From Enterococcus sp. PF1-24 (GTDB lineage Bacteria > Bacillota > Bacilli > Lactobacillales > Enterococcaceae): a stretch of DNA of 64,000 nucleotides. Below are positions 36,502-45,453 of the stretch, piece after piece. The DNA lies in NCBI RefSeq assembly GCF_029893325.1, contig NZ_JARXWL010000006.1, positions 62,001 to 126,000 on the forward strand. Direction: 5' to 3'. The notes beneath the pieces are model-generated. The model ran no database searches, was not told where the DNA came from, and saw only the letters and a list, made by a program, of their open reading frames with translations. Both the position numbers and the translations under genes were made by a program. Within the stretch, counting starts at the first letter, position 1; each line of letters opens with the position of its first letter.

Positions 36502-37256
36502 TTGAAATGCATCATGTCACAAAAAAATATGGCGAAAAATTAGTCGTTACCGATATTAATTTGCCGATTACCCCCCAAAAGTTGACCGCCTTTATTGGTC
36601 CTAATGGTGCTGGCAAAAGTACGCTGTTAGCGATGATTAGCCGCTTGTTACCACAAGATATCGGTGAAATTTATTTAGATCATAATGAAGTTAAAACTTG
36701 GAAAGCCAACGAGTTAGCGAAAAAATTATCAATTTTAAAACAAAGCAACGGTATTGCCTTAAAAATTACCGTGCGGGAGTTAGTTAATTTTGGGCGCTTT
36801 CCTTATAGTAAAGGGCGCTTAACTGCTGAAGATGAGGTGTTAGTGACGGAAGCCTTGAATAATTTAGGTTTATTAGAGCTGGCGGAAGAAACGATTGATA
36901 CTTTATCTGGTGGCCAATTACAAAGAGCCTATATCGCAATGGTTTTAGCACAAAACACCGATTATATCTTGTTAGATGAGCCTTTAAATAATTTAGATAT
37001 GAATTACGCGGTGCAAATGATGCAAACATTACGGCGGTTGGTTGATGAACTGGGCAAAACTATTATTATCGTCTTGCATGACATTAATTTTGCTGCTAGT
37101 TATGCGGATGAAATTGTTGCCATGAAAAAAGGGCAAGTTTTCGCTCATGGAAATGTAGATGAAATGATTCAAACGGCAGTTTTGAATGACTTATATGACA
37201 TGGAGATTAAAATTTGTGAAATTGAAGGCAAACGTTTCTGTATGTATTTTAGTTAA
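36498..37256 (+). CDS. Iron-siderophore ABC transporter ATP-binding protein
   Basis: ATPase of 252 residues in the FecE/FepC class. Walker A is GPNGAGKS near residues 34-41, the signature is LSGGQLQR near 136, Walker B is YILLDEPLNNLD, and the switch histidine is in VLHDINFA. It powers the two permeases encoded upstream. Start overlaps the second permease stop. The binding-protein gene follows after 73 bases. Confidence 0.92.
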   Translation: MIEMHHVTKKYGEKLVVTDINLPITPQKLTAFIGPNGAGKSTLLAMISRLLPQDIGEIYLDHNEVKTWKANELAKKLSILKQSNGIALKITVRELVNFGRFPYSKGRLTAEDEVLVTEALNNLGLLELAEETIDTLSGGQLQRAYIAMVLAQNTDYILLDEPLNNLDMNYAVQMMQTLRRLVDELGKTIIIVLHDINFAASYADEIVAMKKGQVFAHGNVDEMIQTAVLNDLYDMEIKICEIEGKRFCMYFS

Positions 37257-37329
37257 AAAGTAATAAATTAAGTTATTTACTACTGATTTCAGTAGTTAAA
37301 ATATAAAAAAAGTTAGGATGGGGAAAGAT

Positions 37330-38298
37330 ATGAATAAATTAGTTAAGAATTTAGGGCTTTTATTAGCTGTAGGTGCATTAGCAGGTTGTAGCGGAGGTAA
37401 CACAAAAGATTCTGAAACAGCAGTTTCTACACAAGCTAGTTCAAGCGTGGCGGAAGTGACCGCCGTGACAGTGACGGATAGCCAAGGCGATAGCGTTGAA
37501 ATAACTAAAAATCCGGAAAAAGTGGTGGTTTTTGATAATGGTTCACTAGATACTCTGGATGTTTTAGGTGTGGGAGATTCAGTAGTAGGTGCTGCAGTGG
37601 ATAATTTACCAGAATATTTAGCAGAATACCGTGATGTTGAATCAGCTGGGGGCATTAAAGAGCCTGATATGGAAAAAATCAATGCAATGGAGCCCGATTT
37701 AATTATTATTTCTGGTCGTCAAGGAGATTATAAAGAAGAACTATCAGCGATTGCGCCAACTATCTTTTTAGGTGTCGATAATGCAGATACTTGGAATTCA
37801 ATCGAAAACAACGTTGAAACATTAGCAACAATTTTTGATAAGACAACCGAAGCAGAAAAAGCTTTGGCTGATTTAGAAACAAAAATTGCTGATGTTAAAG
37901 CGCAAGCCACTGAATCAGGCGAAAAAGCTTTAGTAACTTTAGTCAACGAAGGGGAGTTATCAGCTTATGGCTCTGGTTCACGTTTTGGGATTGTGCATGA
38001 TGTCTTTGGTTTTGCTTTAGCTGATGAAAATATTGAAGCTTCAACTCATGGTCAAAACGTTTCTTATGAATATGTTTTAGAAATGAATCCGGATATTTTG
38101 TTTGTAGTTGACCGTACGCAAGCAATTGGTGGCGATACAACTGAGAATCAAGTTGCTGACAATGAATTAGTTAAAGAAACCAATGCGGGTAAAAATGGAA
38201 AAGTCTACACACTTACACCAGATGTATGGTATTTAAGTGGTGGTGGCTTGAAGTCGGTTGAATTAATGATAAACGATGTACAACAAGCTTTAAAATAA
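37330..38298 (+). CDS. Iron-siderophore substrate-binding lipoprotein
   Basis: Extracellular receptor of 322 residues, class III (FatB/YclQ-like). ATG at 37330 follows AGGATGGGG; an ATG at 37318 is inside that site. The signal peptide ends with lipobox LAGC, so Cys20 should be lipidated. A short Ser/Thr-rich linker precedes the periplasmic-binding fold. Segments such as NPEKVVVFDNGSLDTLDVLGVGDSVVG and MNAMEPDLIIISGRQ-like text are typical of siderophore-binding proteins. It is the last gene before a strong terminator. Confidence 0.9.
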   Translation: MNKLVKNLGLLLAVGALAGCSGGNTKDSETAVSTQASSSVAEVTAVTVTDSQGDSVEITKNPEKVVVFDNGSLDTLDVLGVGDSVVGAAVDNLPEYLAEYRDVESAGGIKEPDMEKINAMEPDLIIISGRQGDYKEELSAIAPTIFLGVDNADTWNSIENNVETLATIFDKTTEAEKALADLETKIADVKAQATESGEKALVTLVNEGELSAYGSGSRFGIVHDVFGFALADENIEASTHGQNVSYEYVLEMNPDILFVVDRTQAIGGDTTENQVADNELVKETNAGKNGKVYTLTPDVWYLSGGGLKSVELMINDVQQALK

Positions 38299-38326
38299 AT
38301 CAGAACTAAATAAGAAATTTTATTAA

Positions 38327-38369
38327 GCAATCAAGGGACGATTCAGAAATGTTCCTTGATTGCTTTTTT
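38327..38369 (+). terminator. Intrinsic terminator of the siderophore operon
   Basis: GCAATCAAGGGAC (38327-38339) pairs with GTTCCTTGATTGC (38351-38363) with one G-T pair, then six T. Confidence 0.92.
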
Positions 38370-38402
38370 CTTTTTGAAAAGCTAATGATAGCAATAAAAT
38401 TC

Positions 38403-38416
38403 TGTTATCGGTAACA
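38403..38416. promoter_or_regulatory. Operator-like dyad, cre or LacI-family site
   Basis: TGTTATCGGTAACA fits the cre pattern TGWNANCGNTNWCA at every defined position. It is also palindromic enough to be the site of the LacI-type regulator encoded at 43344. Confidence 0.65.
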
Positions 38417-38419
38417 CGA

Positions 38420-38433
38420 AGAAACCGTTTGCT
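38420..38433. promoter_or_regulatory. Second cre-like operator overlapping the -35
   Basis: AGAAACCGTTTGCT resembles cre sites with two departures. It covers most of the -35 at 38429-38434, so binding should block RNA polymerase. Confidence 0.5.
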
Positions 38434-38457
38434 TTAAAGGGTTTAGGGTAGCATAAT
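38429..38457 (+). promoter_or_regulatory. Promoter of the alpha-glucoside operon
   Basis: TTGCTT (38429-38434) and CATAAT (38452-38457) are 17 bases apart, 33 bases before the start codon. Confidence 0.6.
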
Positions 38458-38489
38458 AAGGCTATGAAATGAAATAGGGGGTCAGCAAA

Positions 38490-39800
38490 ATGACAAACAT
38501 TTTTTTGAAAAAGATCAGTTTAGCTTTTGTTACTTTAGGAGCAGTCGCTAGTTTAGCGGCTTGTGGCAATGTCGGTGAAACTAGTAAAGGTTCTGATGGA
38601 GATGCAGCTGGTAAAACAGAAATTAGTATTTTTCAGTTTAAGGTAGAATTTAAAGATCAGTTTGAGGCTTTAGCCAAAAAGTATGAAGAAGAAAATCCAG
38701 ATATTAAAATTAATATTGAAACTGTTGGTGGTGGCTCGGATTATGGTGCAGCTTTAAAATCGAAGTTTTCTTCAGGTAATGAACCAAATATCTTTAATAT
38801 TGGTGGTCCAGAAGACGTAAATATGTGGCTGGATAGTTTAACTGATTTAAGTGATACGGAAGCCGCTAAGCAAGCTTTGGATGGCACTTTAACCGGTGCA
38901 ACCAAAGACGATAAAGTTTTAGGCCTACCTTATAATATTGAAGGCTACGGGATTTTATATAACAAAGAAATTTTTGAAGAAGCGGGAATCGATGCAACTA
39001 CAATTACTACTTTAGCTGATTTAGAAAAAGCAGCGGAAACATTAGAGAAACAAAAAGCTGAGTTAGGAATTGAAGCACCTTTTGCTTTAGCAGCCAAAGA
39101 ACAATGGATTACTGGTTTACACTCTGCTAACGCCTTTTTAAATGCTGAGTTTAATAATGATGTAATGCAGGCTTTTGAATCAAAAGAAGTAGCTTTTGAA
39201 TATGGCGATGCCTTCAAAAAATATATTGACTGGATGAATAAATACTCTGTGCAACCAGCGAATAGTTTAGATTATTCACAACAAATTGAACAGCTATTTG
39301 CTAACGGCAAAGTAGCCATGACCCAACAAGGAAATTGGGTTTATCCAACCATTGAAGGAATTGATGAAACGTTAGCTAATGAAAAAATTGGTTTATTGCC
39401 AATTCCGATTGACGGCGTAGTTGAAGGCAAAATACCGGTTGGTGTGCCAATGTACTGGGGCGTTAACAGCAACGGATCAGAAGAAGAAATTCAAGCTGCA
39501 AAAGATTTCTTAGATTATTTATACACTTCAGAAGAAGGCAAACAAATCGTTTTAGAAGATTTCAAATTTGTTCCTGCTTATCAAGGTTATGATACGGATA
39601 AAATTTCAGATCCTTTATCTAAAGATGTCTATACTTACTACACTGAAGGCAATACAACTGGTTGGGTCTTCATGGGTTATCCAGCTGGCTGGGGAGAACA
39701 ATCTTTAGGAGCGGAAATTCAAAAATATGTAGCAGGCGATGCTTCTTGGGAAGAAGTTATCAGTACCGTTCAGAAAAAATGGGCTGAAGAAAGAAAATAA
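38490..39800 (+). CDS. Sugar ABC transporter substrate-binding lipoprotein
   Basis: Carbohydrate receptor of 436 residues, family 1 extracellular binding protein (MalE-like). The signal peptide ends in lipobox LAAC with Cys25. A conserved ISIFQFKVEFKDQFEALAKKYEEENPDIKI start leads into the two-lobe fold, and the C-terminal helix contains the usual WEEVISTVQKKWAEE. Neighbouring permeases and an alpha-glucosidase suggest maltose, maltodextrin or isomalto-oligosaccharide as ligand. A stable hairpin at 39811-39843 follows, which may favour the abundance of this receptor over the permeases. Confidence 0.9.
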   Translation: MTNIFLKKISLAFVTLGAVASLAACGNVGETSKGSDGDAAGKTEISIFQFKVEFKDQFEALAKKYEEENPDIKINIETVGGGSDYGAALKSKFSSGNEPNIFNIGGPEDVNMWLDSLTDLSDTEAAKQALDGTLTGATKDDKVLGLPYNIEGYGILYNKEIFEEAGIDATTITTLADLEKAAETLEKQKAELGIEAPFALAAKEQWITGLHSANAFLNAEFNNDVMQAFESKEVAFEYGDAFKKYIDWMNKYSVQPANSLDYSQQIEQLFANGKVAMTQQGNWVYPTIEGIDETLANEKIGLLPIPIDGVVEGKIPVGVPMYWGVNSNGSEEEIQAAKDFLDYLYTSEEGKQIVLEDFKFVPAYQGYDTDKISDPLSKDVYTYYTEGNTTGWVFMGYPAGWGEQSLGAEIQKYVAGDASWEEVISTVQKKWAEERK

Positions 39801-39810
39801 TTTGAAAAAT

Positions 39811-39843
39811 TTGGGGCAAAAGGCGACTAAACTTTTGCCCCAA
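39811..39843 (+). other. Stable hairpin between binding-protein and permease genes
   Basis: TTGGGGCAAAAG (39811-39822) pairs perfectly with CTTTTGCCCCAA (39832-39843). No T-run follows, so partial termination or 3-prime mRNA protection is more likely than full termination. Confidence 0.8.
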
Positions 39844-39914
39844 CTGTATTTAAACCAAAAAGAGATAGCTCTTGTAGCTAGCTTAATAAAAGTAAAGATA
39901 GGGAGAGAACAGTA

Positions 39915-40778
39915 ATGGTAAAACAGAAGAAAAGCTGGTTTTATATATTTGCGGCGCCAGTTACTTTGGCTTTGATTGCAGTCGTCATCGTTCCGTTTAT
40001 CTATGGGATTTATTACTCTTTTTCACAGTGGAATGGCGTTTCAAAAGAAACTTTTGTTGGCTTAGATAATTATATTCAACTATTTTCTGATAAAAATTTT
40101 TGGTCAGCGATGATTTTTACAGTGAAATTTGCGGTTATTTCGATTATTTTAACCAATATTATTGGTTTAGGCTTAGCGATGTTAGTTACGAGTAAATTTA
40201 AAGGGGCTAATTTTTTAAGAACGATATTTTTCATGCCCAATTTAATTGGTGGACTTATTTTAGGGTTTATTTGGCAATTTATTTTTATTAATGCATTTAG
40301 TGCGATTGGCGATGTTATCGGTAATCAAGGCTTAAAAACATGGCTTTCAACTACTCAAACAGGTTTTTGGGCGCTAATTATCGTCATGTGTTGGCAGATG
40401 TCGGGTTATATTATGGTAATTTATATCTCTTATTTACAAAGTGTTGATGAATCTCTATTAGAAGCAGCTGATTTAGATGGCGCAAGCACTTGGCAAAAAT
40501 TTTGGAATATTAAATTGCCTTTAATTATGCCTGGTTTCACAGTTAGTTTATTTATGACTTTATCAAATAGCTTCAAATTATATGATCAAAACTTATCATT
40601 AACAAATGGTGGACCATATAACTCTACTCAAATGGTAGCTATGAATATTTATAATACAGCCTTTGGAGAAAATAAAATGGGTTATGCACAAGCAAAAGCA
40701 GTGGTATTCTTTGTTATTGTTGCTGCCATTTCATTAACGCAAGTTTATTTGACGAAAAGAAAAGAGGTTGAAGCATAA
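39915..40778 (+). CDS. Sugar ABC transporter permease (MalF type)
   Basis: Membrane permease of 287 residues with six predicted helices. The EAA loop that contacts the ATPase is LLEAADLDGASTWQKFWNIKLP near residues 176-197. It pairs with the next permease. Its TAA stop shares a base with the ATG of the next gene (TAATG), so translation is coupled. GGGAGAGAAC precedes the start. CUT1-type sugar importer; substrate inferred from the alpha-glucosidase downstream. Confidence 0.92.
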   Translation: MVKQKKSWFYIFAAPVTLALIAVVIVPFIYGIYYSFSQWNGVSKETFVGLDNYIQLFSDKNFWSAMIFTVKFAVISIILTNIIGLGLAMLVTSKFKGANFLRTIFFMPNLIGGLILGFIWQFIFINAFSAIGDVIGNQGLKTWLSTTQTGFWALIIVMCWQMSGYIMVIYISYLQSVDESLLEAADLDGASTWQKFWNIKLPLIMPGFTVSLFMTLSNSFKLYDQNLSLTNGGPYNSTQMVAMNIYNTAFGENKMGYAQAKAVVFFVIVAAISLTQVYLTKRKEVEA

Positions 40779-41602
40779 TGAAACAAACGAAAGCGAAAAG
40801 CCAGTTAATTCGAAGCTTGCTGGGGCTTTTATTAGGTCTAGTTTGGCTGATTCCTTTTTATTTAATGATTAGCAACTCTTTTAAATCAAAACAAGAAATT
40901 TTTACTAACCCATTAGGGATTCCTAAAGATTTTACTTGGGGAAATTATCCAGAAGCTTTTAGTCAGCTGGATTTTATTAAAACCTTAATGAATTCTTTGG
41001 TGATTACGATTATTAGCGTGGTAGTGATTGTGATTTTCTCTGCCTTATGTGCCTATGCATTAGAGCGCAACAAAACAAAAATCAGTACGATTATTTTTAT
41101 GATTTTTGTGGCAGCAATGTTAGTGCCTTTTCAATCAGTGATGTTGCCTTTGGTTTCTTTATTTGGTAAAGCCCAATTGTTAAATCAAGCAGGGATTATT
41201 TTCATGTATTTAGGTTTTGGTGGAAGTATGTCGATTTTCCTTTATCATGGGGCGTTAAAAAGTATTCCTAAAGCTTTAGATGAAGCAGCAATTATTGATG
41301 GCGCCAATCGTTTTCAAGTTTTCTGGCATGTGATTTTCCCGATGCTAAAACCGACAACGGTGACCGTGATGGTTTTAAATACCATGTGGATTTGGAATGA
41401 TTATTTATTGCCATCATTGGTAATTAATTCACCAACCACGCAAACGATTCCTTTGAAAATGTTTTTCTTCTTTGGTCAATACACCAAACAATGGCATTTG
41501 GCTTTAGCCGGTTTAGTAATTGCGGTTTTACCAGTAATTATTTTCTATTTTGTCATGCAAAAACAAATTATCAAAGGTGTGGCTGATGGCGCAGTGAAAT
41601 AA
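40778..41602 (+). CDS. Sugar ABC transporter permease (MalG type)
   Basis: Second permease, 274 residues, six predicted helices. The EAA motif is ALDEAAIIDGANRFQVFWHVIFP near 165-187. The C-terminus KQIIKGVADGAVK matches the MalG tail that interacts with the ATPase. No ATPase gene is found in the cluster, so a shared MsmK/MalK-like ATPase elsewhere must energise the importer. Confidence 0.92.
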   Translation: MKQTKAKSQLIRSLLGLLLGLVWLIPFYLMISNSFKSKQEIFTNPLGIPKDFTWGNYPEAFSQLDFIKTLMNSLVITIISVVVIVIFSALCAYALERNKTKISTIIFMIFVAAMLVPFQSVMLPLVSLFGKAQLLNQAGIIFMYLGFGGSMSIFLYHGALKSIPKALDEAAIIDGANRFQVFWHVIFPMLKPTTVTVMVLNTMWIWNDYLLPSLVINSPTTQTIPLKMFFFFGQYTKQWHLALAGLVIAVLPVIIFYFVMQKQIIKGVADGAVK

Positions 41603-41619
41603 GGATGTTGGAGGTTTAG

Positions 41620-43269
41620 ATGATGAAACGTGTATGGTGGAAAGAAGAAATTGGCTATCAAATTTATCCGAGAAGTTTTAAAGATAGCAATCAAGATGGT
41701 ATTGGTGATATTAATGGGATTCGTGAAAAGATTCCCTATTTAAAAGAATTAGGCGTTGATTTTTTATGGTTGAATCCGATTTATCAATCCCCTAATGTTG
41801 ATAATGGCTATGATATTAGTGACTATCAAAAAATTCAGCCAGAATTTGGGACGATGGCGGATTTTGATTTACTTTTAGCAGAAGCGCATAATCACGGTTT
41901 AAAAGTGATTATGGATTTAGTAATTAATCATACTTCAGATCAGCATTATTGGTTTCAAGAAGCGAAAAAAAGTATGGATAATCCTTATCGCGATTATTAT
42001 ATTTGGCGTGAAGGTGTGGAGGGAGCTTTACCGAATAATTGGCAATCAATCTTTGGTGGTTCCGTTTGGGAGTTCGATCAACAAACTAACGAATATTATT
42101 TTCACGCATTCGCCAAGGAACAACCCGATTTAAATTGGGAGTCGCCAGCTTTGAAACAAGAAATTTTTGATATGATTCGTTGGTGGCTTGATAAAGGAAT
42201 TGATGGCTTTAGAGTGGATGCCATTTCGCATATTAAAAAGGAACCCTTCGATTTGCCAGCCGATTCTGAAAATCCTTCTCAGCGCTATCAAAATATTACT
42301 GGGATTGATAGCTATCTGAAAGAATTGCAACAAGTTTTTGCTGAATATGAAATCATGACTGTTGGAGAAGCCAATGGAGTCAGTGCTGATGAAGGAATTT
42401 TATGGGCTGGTGATGACGGCTATTTTAATATGATTTTTGAATTTGAACATATTCGTTTGTGGCGTCAATCAAAAGACGAGGGCTTTGATGTGCCGGCTTT
42501 TAAATCGGCTCTTTCTCGTTGGCAACAATCCTTAGATGGAAAAGGCTGGAATGCTTTATATATGGAAAATCATGATATTCCCCGCTCTGTTTCAGTGGCG
42601 GGTGATGATACCAGTGCCTATCGAGAAATTTCAGCGAAAGCTTTAGCGATTAGTTATATGTTGCTACAAGGGACACCTTTTATTTATCAAGGTCAGGAAT
42701 TAGGCATGACTAACATGGCTTTCAATGATATTTCCGAGATTGATGTGGTAGATTCCAAAAATCTTTATCAAGAATTATTAGCTAAAGGAACTTCGGCAGC
42801 AGAAGCGTTAGAGATTGTAGCGGAAACCACGCGGGATAACGCTCGGACGCCGATGCAATGGAGCAATGACGAGTTTGCTGGTTTTTCTGAAGGGACACCT
42901 TGGTTAAAAGTCAATCCTAATAAAGAAAATATCAATGTTGCAAAGGAAATGGCAGATGAAAATTCAGTCTATCATTTTTATAAAAAGTTGATTCAATTAA
43001 GAAAGCAGCATGAAACTTTGATTTATGGTACTTATCAAGAAATTTTAGCAGAGAATCAACAAATTTTTGCTTACAAAAGAATTTCTGAAACCGCAGAATT
43101 TCTGATTGTTAGTAATTTATCTAAAATGCCCGCTGATTTTTCACTGGCAAGTGAAATAGCGACTAATAATTGGCAGCGATTGTTGAGTAGTTATCCTGAA
43201 GAATCAACTAATAAAGGAGAACTACGACCATTTGAAGCAAATGTCTATTATAAGAAAATAAAATCGTAG
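41620..43269 (+). CDS. GH13 alpha-glucosidase (oligo-glucosidase, subfamily 31 type)
   Basis: Cytoplasmic glycoside hydrolase of 549 residues. It begins WWKEEIGYQIYPRSFKDSNQDGIGD, the family start. The nucleophile is D200 in GFRVDAISH, the acid/base is E250 in TVGEANG, and the stabiliser is D319 in ENHDIPR. The residue after the nucleophile is Ala201. In characterised GH13 alpha-glucosidases, valine at this position goes with alpha-1,6 preference and smaller residues with alpha-1,4, so I infer alpha-1,4 preference (maltose or maltodextrin). Possible alternatives are dextran glucosidase or trehalose-6-phosphate hydrolase. GGAGG precedes two tandem ATG codons; the first is used here. Confidence 0.88.
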   Translation: MMKRVWWKEEIGYQIYPRSFKDSNQDGIGDINGIREKIPYLKELGVDFLWLNPIYQSPNVDNGYDISDYQKIQPEFGTMADFDLLLAEAHNHGLKVIMDLVINHTSDQHYWFQEAKKSMDNPYRDYYIWREGVEGALPNNWQSIFGGSVWEFDQQTNEYYFHAFAKEQPDLNWESPALKQEIFDMIRWWLDKGIDGFRVDAISHIKKEPFDLPADSENPSQRYQNITGIDSYLKELQQVFAEYEIMTVGEANGVSADEGILWAGDDGYFNMIFEFEHIRLWRQSKDEGFDVPAFKSALSRWQQSLDGKGWNALYMENHDIPRSVSVAGDDTSAYREISAKALAISYMLLQGTPFIYQGQELGMTNMAFNDISEIDVVDSKNLYQELLAKGTSAAEALEIVAETTRDNARTPMQWSNDEFAGFSEGTPWLKVNPNKENINVAKEMADENSVYHFYKKLIQLRKQHETLIYGTYQEILAENQQIFAYKRISETAEFLIVSNLSKMPADFSLASEIATNNWQRLLSSYPEESTNKGELRPFEANVYYKKIKS

Positions 43270-43282
43270 CTCGCTTAAATTT

Positions 43283-43311
43283 TTGGAGTAAAAAGCTTTT
43301 TCCTGTATAAT
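43283..43311 (+). promoter_or_regulatory. Promoter of the LacI-family regulator
   Basis: TTGGAG (43283-43288) and TATAAT (43306-43311) are 17 bases apart. The regulator can therefore be made separately from the sugar operon. Confidence 0.6.
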
Positions 43312-43343
43312 AAAAATAGTGAAAAATGAAATGAGGTGAGGTT

Positions 43344-44291
43344 GTGGCGACACTTTCTGATGTAGCGAAGTTGGCAAATGTTTCAAAAATGACGGCATCG
43401 CGGGTGATTAATCATCCAGAAAAAGTAACTGATGAGCTGAAAGAATTAGTTTTTAAAGCGATGGCCGAGTTGGATTATCATCCCAATATTGCCGCCAAAG
43501 CTTTAGCGAAAAATCGCTCACAAATCATTAAGCTTTTCATTTTGGAAGAAATTGACACGACTGAACCTTATTACATGAATTTATTAATGGGAATTGCTAA
43601 AGCAGTAGGGGAGGAACATTATTCCTTGCAGCTAGTTACTAAAGGCGGATTTGATACCGGGACTTGTGATGGCTATATCATAACTGGCTTTCGTGATGAC
43701 GATTTTCAATGGATTAATAGCTTGGAAAAACCAGTTGTTTTATTTGGTGAAAATAAATATAATATTGATTTTGTAGATAGCGATAATTACTACGGTACCA
43801 CGATGACCACCAAGTATGCGCTGGAAAGAGGCTATGATTCAATTATTTATATTGGGATTGATGTTGATGAGCCTTTTGAGCGCTCACGAGAATCTGGTTA
43901 TTTAGCAGTGATGGAGCAGCAAGGTCTGCCTGCCAGAATTGAGCGCTTTAATAATCGCTCTACTTTAGCCAAATTATTTATCGAAACTTATTGGGAAGAT
44001 TTCCCTAAAAATACTTGTTTTATTTGTAGTTCCGATCGTTTAGCGATTGGGATTGAACGGGGAATTATTAACTGTGGCGGAAAGGTGCCAGAGGATTTTG
44101 GCATCATTGGTTTTGACGGTGTTTTTCTTGATCAAATTGGTTCGCCAAAATTAACCACAGCCAAACAAGCGATTATTAAAATGGGTGAAGTTTGTGGTGA
44201 AATGTTAACGAAGAAGATTGAAGAAGAAGGCAAGAGCCAAGGCTACCGCCGTTTTTTACCAGAATTAATTATGCGGGAATCAACTAAATAA
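43344..44291 (+). CDS. LacI family transcriptional regulator
   Basis: Repressor of 315 residues. The helix-turn-helix LSDVAKLANVSKMTASRVIN is at residues 4-23, followed by the hinge helix NIAAKALAKNRS. The C-terminal periplasmic-binding-like effector domain contains CFICSSDRLAIGIERGI and IIGFDGVFLDQIGSPKLTT. The start is GTG behind GAGGTGAGG. It lies just downstream of the alpha-glucosidase and most likely controls the sugar operon, in which case the dyads at 38403-38433 are its candidate targets. It resembles MalR-type regulators, but the inducer is unknown. Confidence 0.9.
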   Translation: MATLSDVAKLANVSKMTASRVINHPEKVTDELKELVFKAMAELDYHPNIAAKALAKNRSQIIKLFILEEIDTTEPYYMNLLMGIAKAVGEEHYSLQLVTKGGFDTGTCDGYIITGFRDDDFQWINSLEKPVVLFGENKYNIDFVDSDNYYGTTMTTKYALERGYDSIIYIGIDVDEPFERSRESGYLAVMEQQGLPARIERFNNRSTLAKLFIETYWEDFPKNTCFICSSDRLAIGIERGIINCGGKVPEDFGIIGFDGVFLDQIGSPKLTTAKQAIIKMGEVCGEMLTKKIEEEGKSQGYRRFLPELIMRESTK

Positions 44292-44295
44292 CTAT

Positions 44296-44343
44296 AAAAA
44301 GCAAAGTAAAGCCATAAATTTAATGGAATACTTTGCTTTTTTT
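44296..44343 (+). terminator. Intrinsic terminator of the LacI-family gene
   Basis: AAAAAGCAAAGTA (44296-44308) pairs with TACTTTGCTTTTT (44329-44341), with further T residues. Confidence 0.88.
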
Positions 44344-44444
44344 CAAAAAATAAAGCAATAAATTTTTATGCTTTCCTGAATTTTCAATTATTTTCCTGAC
44401 AAACTGTGTTAAAATAAAAAGGAATCTTACTTTTGGAGGAAATT

Positions 44445-45413
44445 ATGGAAAAGACAGCCCATGATGGGACACTCAAGATTTTTAGCTTAAATGCCAATCA
44501 ACCATTAGCTGAAAAAATTGCTAAAGTTTTTGGTACAGAATTAGGGAAATGTCATGTAAAACATTTTAGTGATGGGGAAATTGCCATTAATATTGAGGAA
44601 AGTGTGCGGGGAGATGATGTCTTCGTGATTCAATCCACGAATGCACCAGTTAACGATCATTACATGGAATTAATGATTATGATTGATGCTTTAAAACGCG
44701 CCAGCGCTAAAACGATTAATATTGTTTTACCTTACTATGGCTATGCTCGTCAAGATCGGACCGCAAATCCCCATGAACCGATTACCGCTAAATTAATTGC
44801 TAATATGTTGGAAGAAGCCGGTGCTACTAGAGTTTTAACGCTAGATTTGCATACTGTGCAGGTGCAAGGATTCTTTGATATCCCAGCTGATAATTTATAT
44901 ACTTTACCATTATTTGTCCGTTATTATTGGGATAAAGGAATGACAGGCGATGATTTTGTCGTTGTTTCTCCAAAAAATAGTGGCGTAAAACGCGCTCGCG
45001 GCTTAGCTGAATATTTAGATGCGACTTTATCAATTGTTGAACAAGTTGATGTTGATGGCGCTGAAAATGGCTATGTGATTGGCGATGTTAAAGGGAAAAC
45101 CTGTATCATGATTGATGATATTTTAACAACCGGCCAGACTTTAGCGAATGCTGCCGAAATTTTAGCAGCAGCTGGGGCCAAAGAAATTTATGCCTGCGCT
45201 TCTCACGGTTTGTTAATTCCACCTGCCAAAGAAATTTTAGAGCAATCAAAAATTAAAGATATTTGTATTACGGATTCTGTAGAAACCCCTGCTGAAGGAC
45301 GACCAGATAATTTAACGATTATTACTTGTTCCGAATTAATGGGTGAAGCCATGAAACGGATTCACGAAGAACGACCAGTCAGTCCGTTGTTTGTTGCCGA
45401 ACGACCAAATTAA
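44445..45413 (+). CDS. prs2: Ribose-phosphate pyrophosphokinase paralogue (Prs2 type)
   Basis: PRPP-synthetase-like protein of 322 residues. ATG at 44445 follows GGAGG; a TTG at 44433 precedes that site. The N-terminal half is very close to canonical Prs: [32 protein letters not shown], and [17 protein letters not shown]. In the C-terminal half, the canonical SPDHGG is SPKNSG, the catalytic flexible loop with KRR is replaced by an acidic [10 protein letters not shown] stretch, and the DTAGT ribose-phosphate loop reads TTGQT. These changes match the second Prs of lactic acid bacteria and may alter activity or regulation. A full canonical prs is expected elsewhere in the genome. Confidence 0.87.
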   Translation: MEKTAHDGTLKIFSLNANQPLAEKIAKVFGTELGKCHVKHFSDGEIAINIEESVRGDDVFVIQSTNAPVNDHYMELMIMIDALKRASAKTINIVLPYYGYARQDRTANPHEPITAKLIANMLEEAGATRVLTLDLHTVQVQGFFDIPADNLYTLPLFVRYYWDKGMTGDDFVVVSPKNSGVKRARGLAEYLDATLSIVEQVDVDGAENGYVIGDVKGKTCIMIDDILTTGQTLANAAEILAAAGAKEIYACASHGLLIPPAKEILEQSKIKDICITDSVETPAEGRPDNLTIITCSELMGEAMKRIHEERPVSPLFVAERPN

Positions 45414-45453
45414 ATTATTAATAGCTAAAAATATTCAGAAAGTTGGTTAAAAG

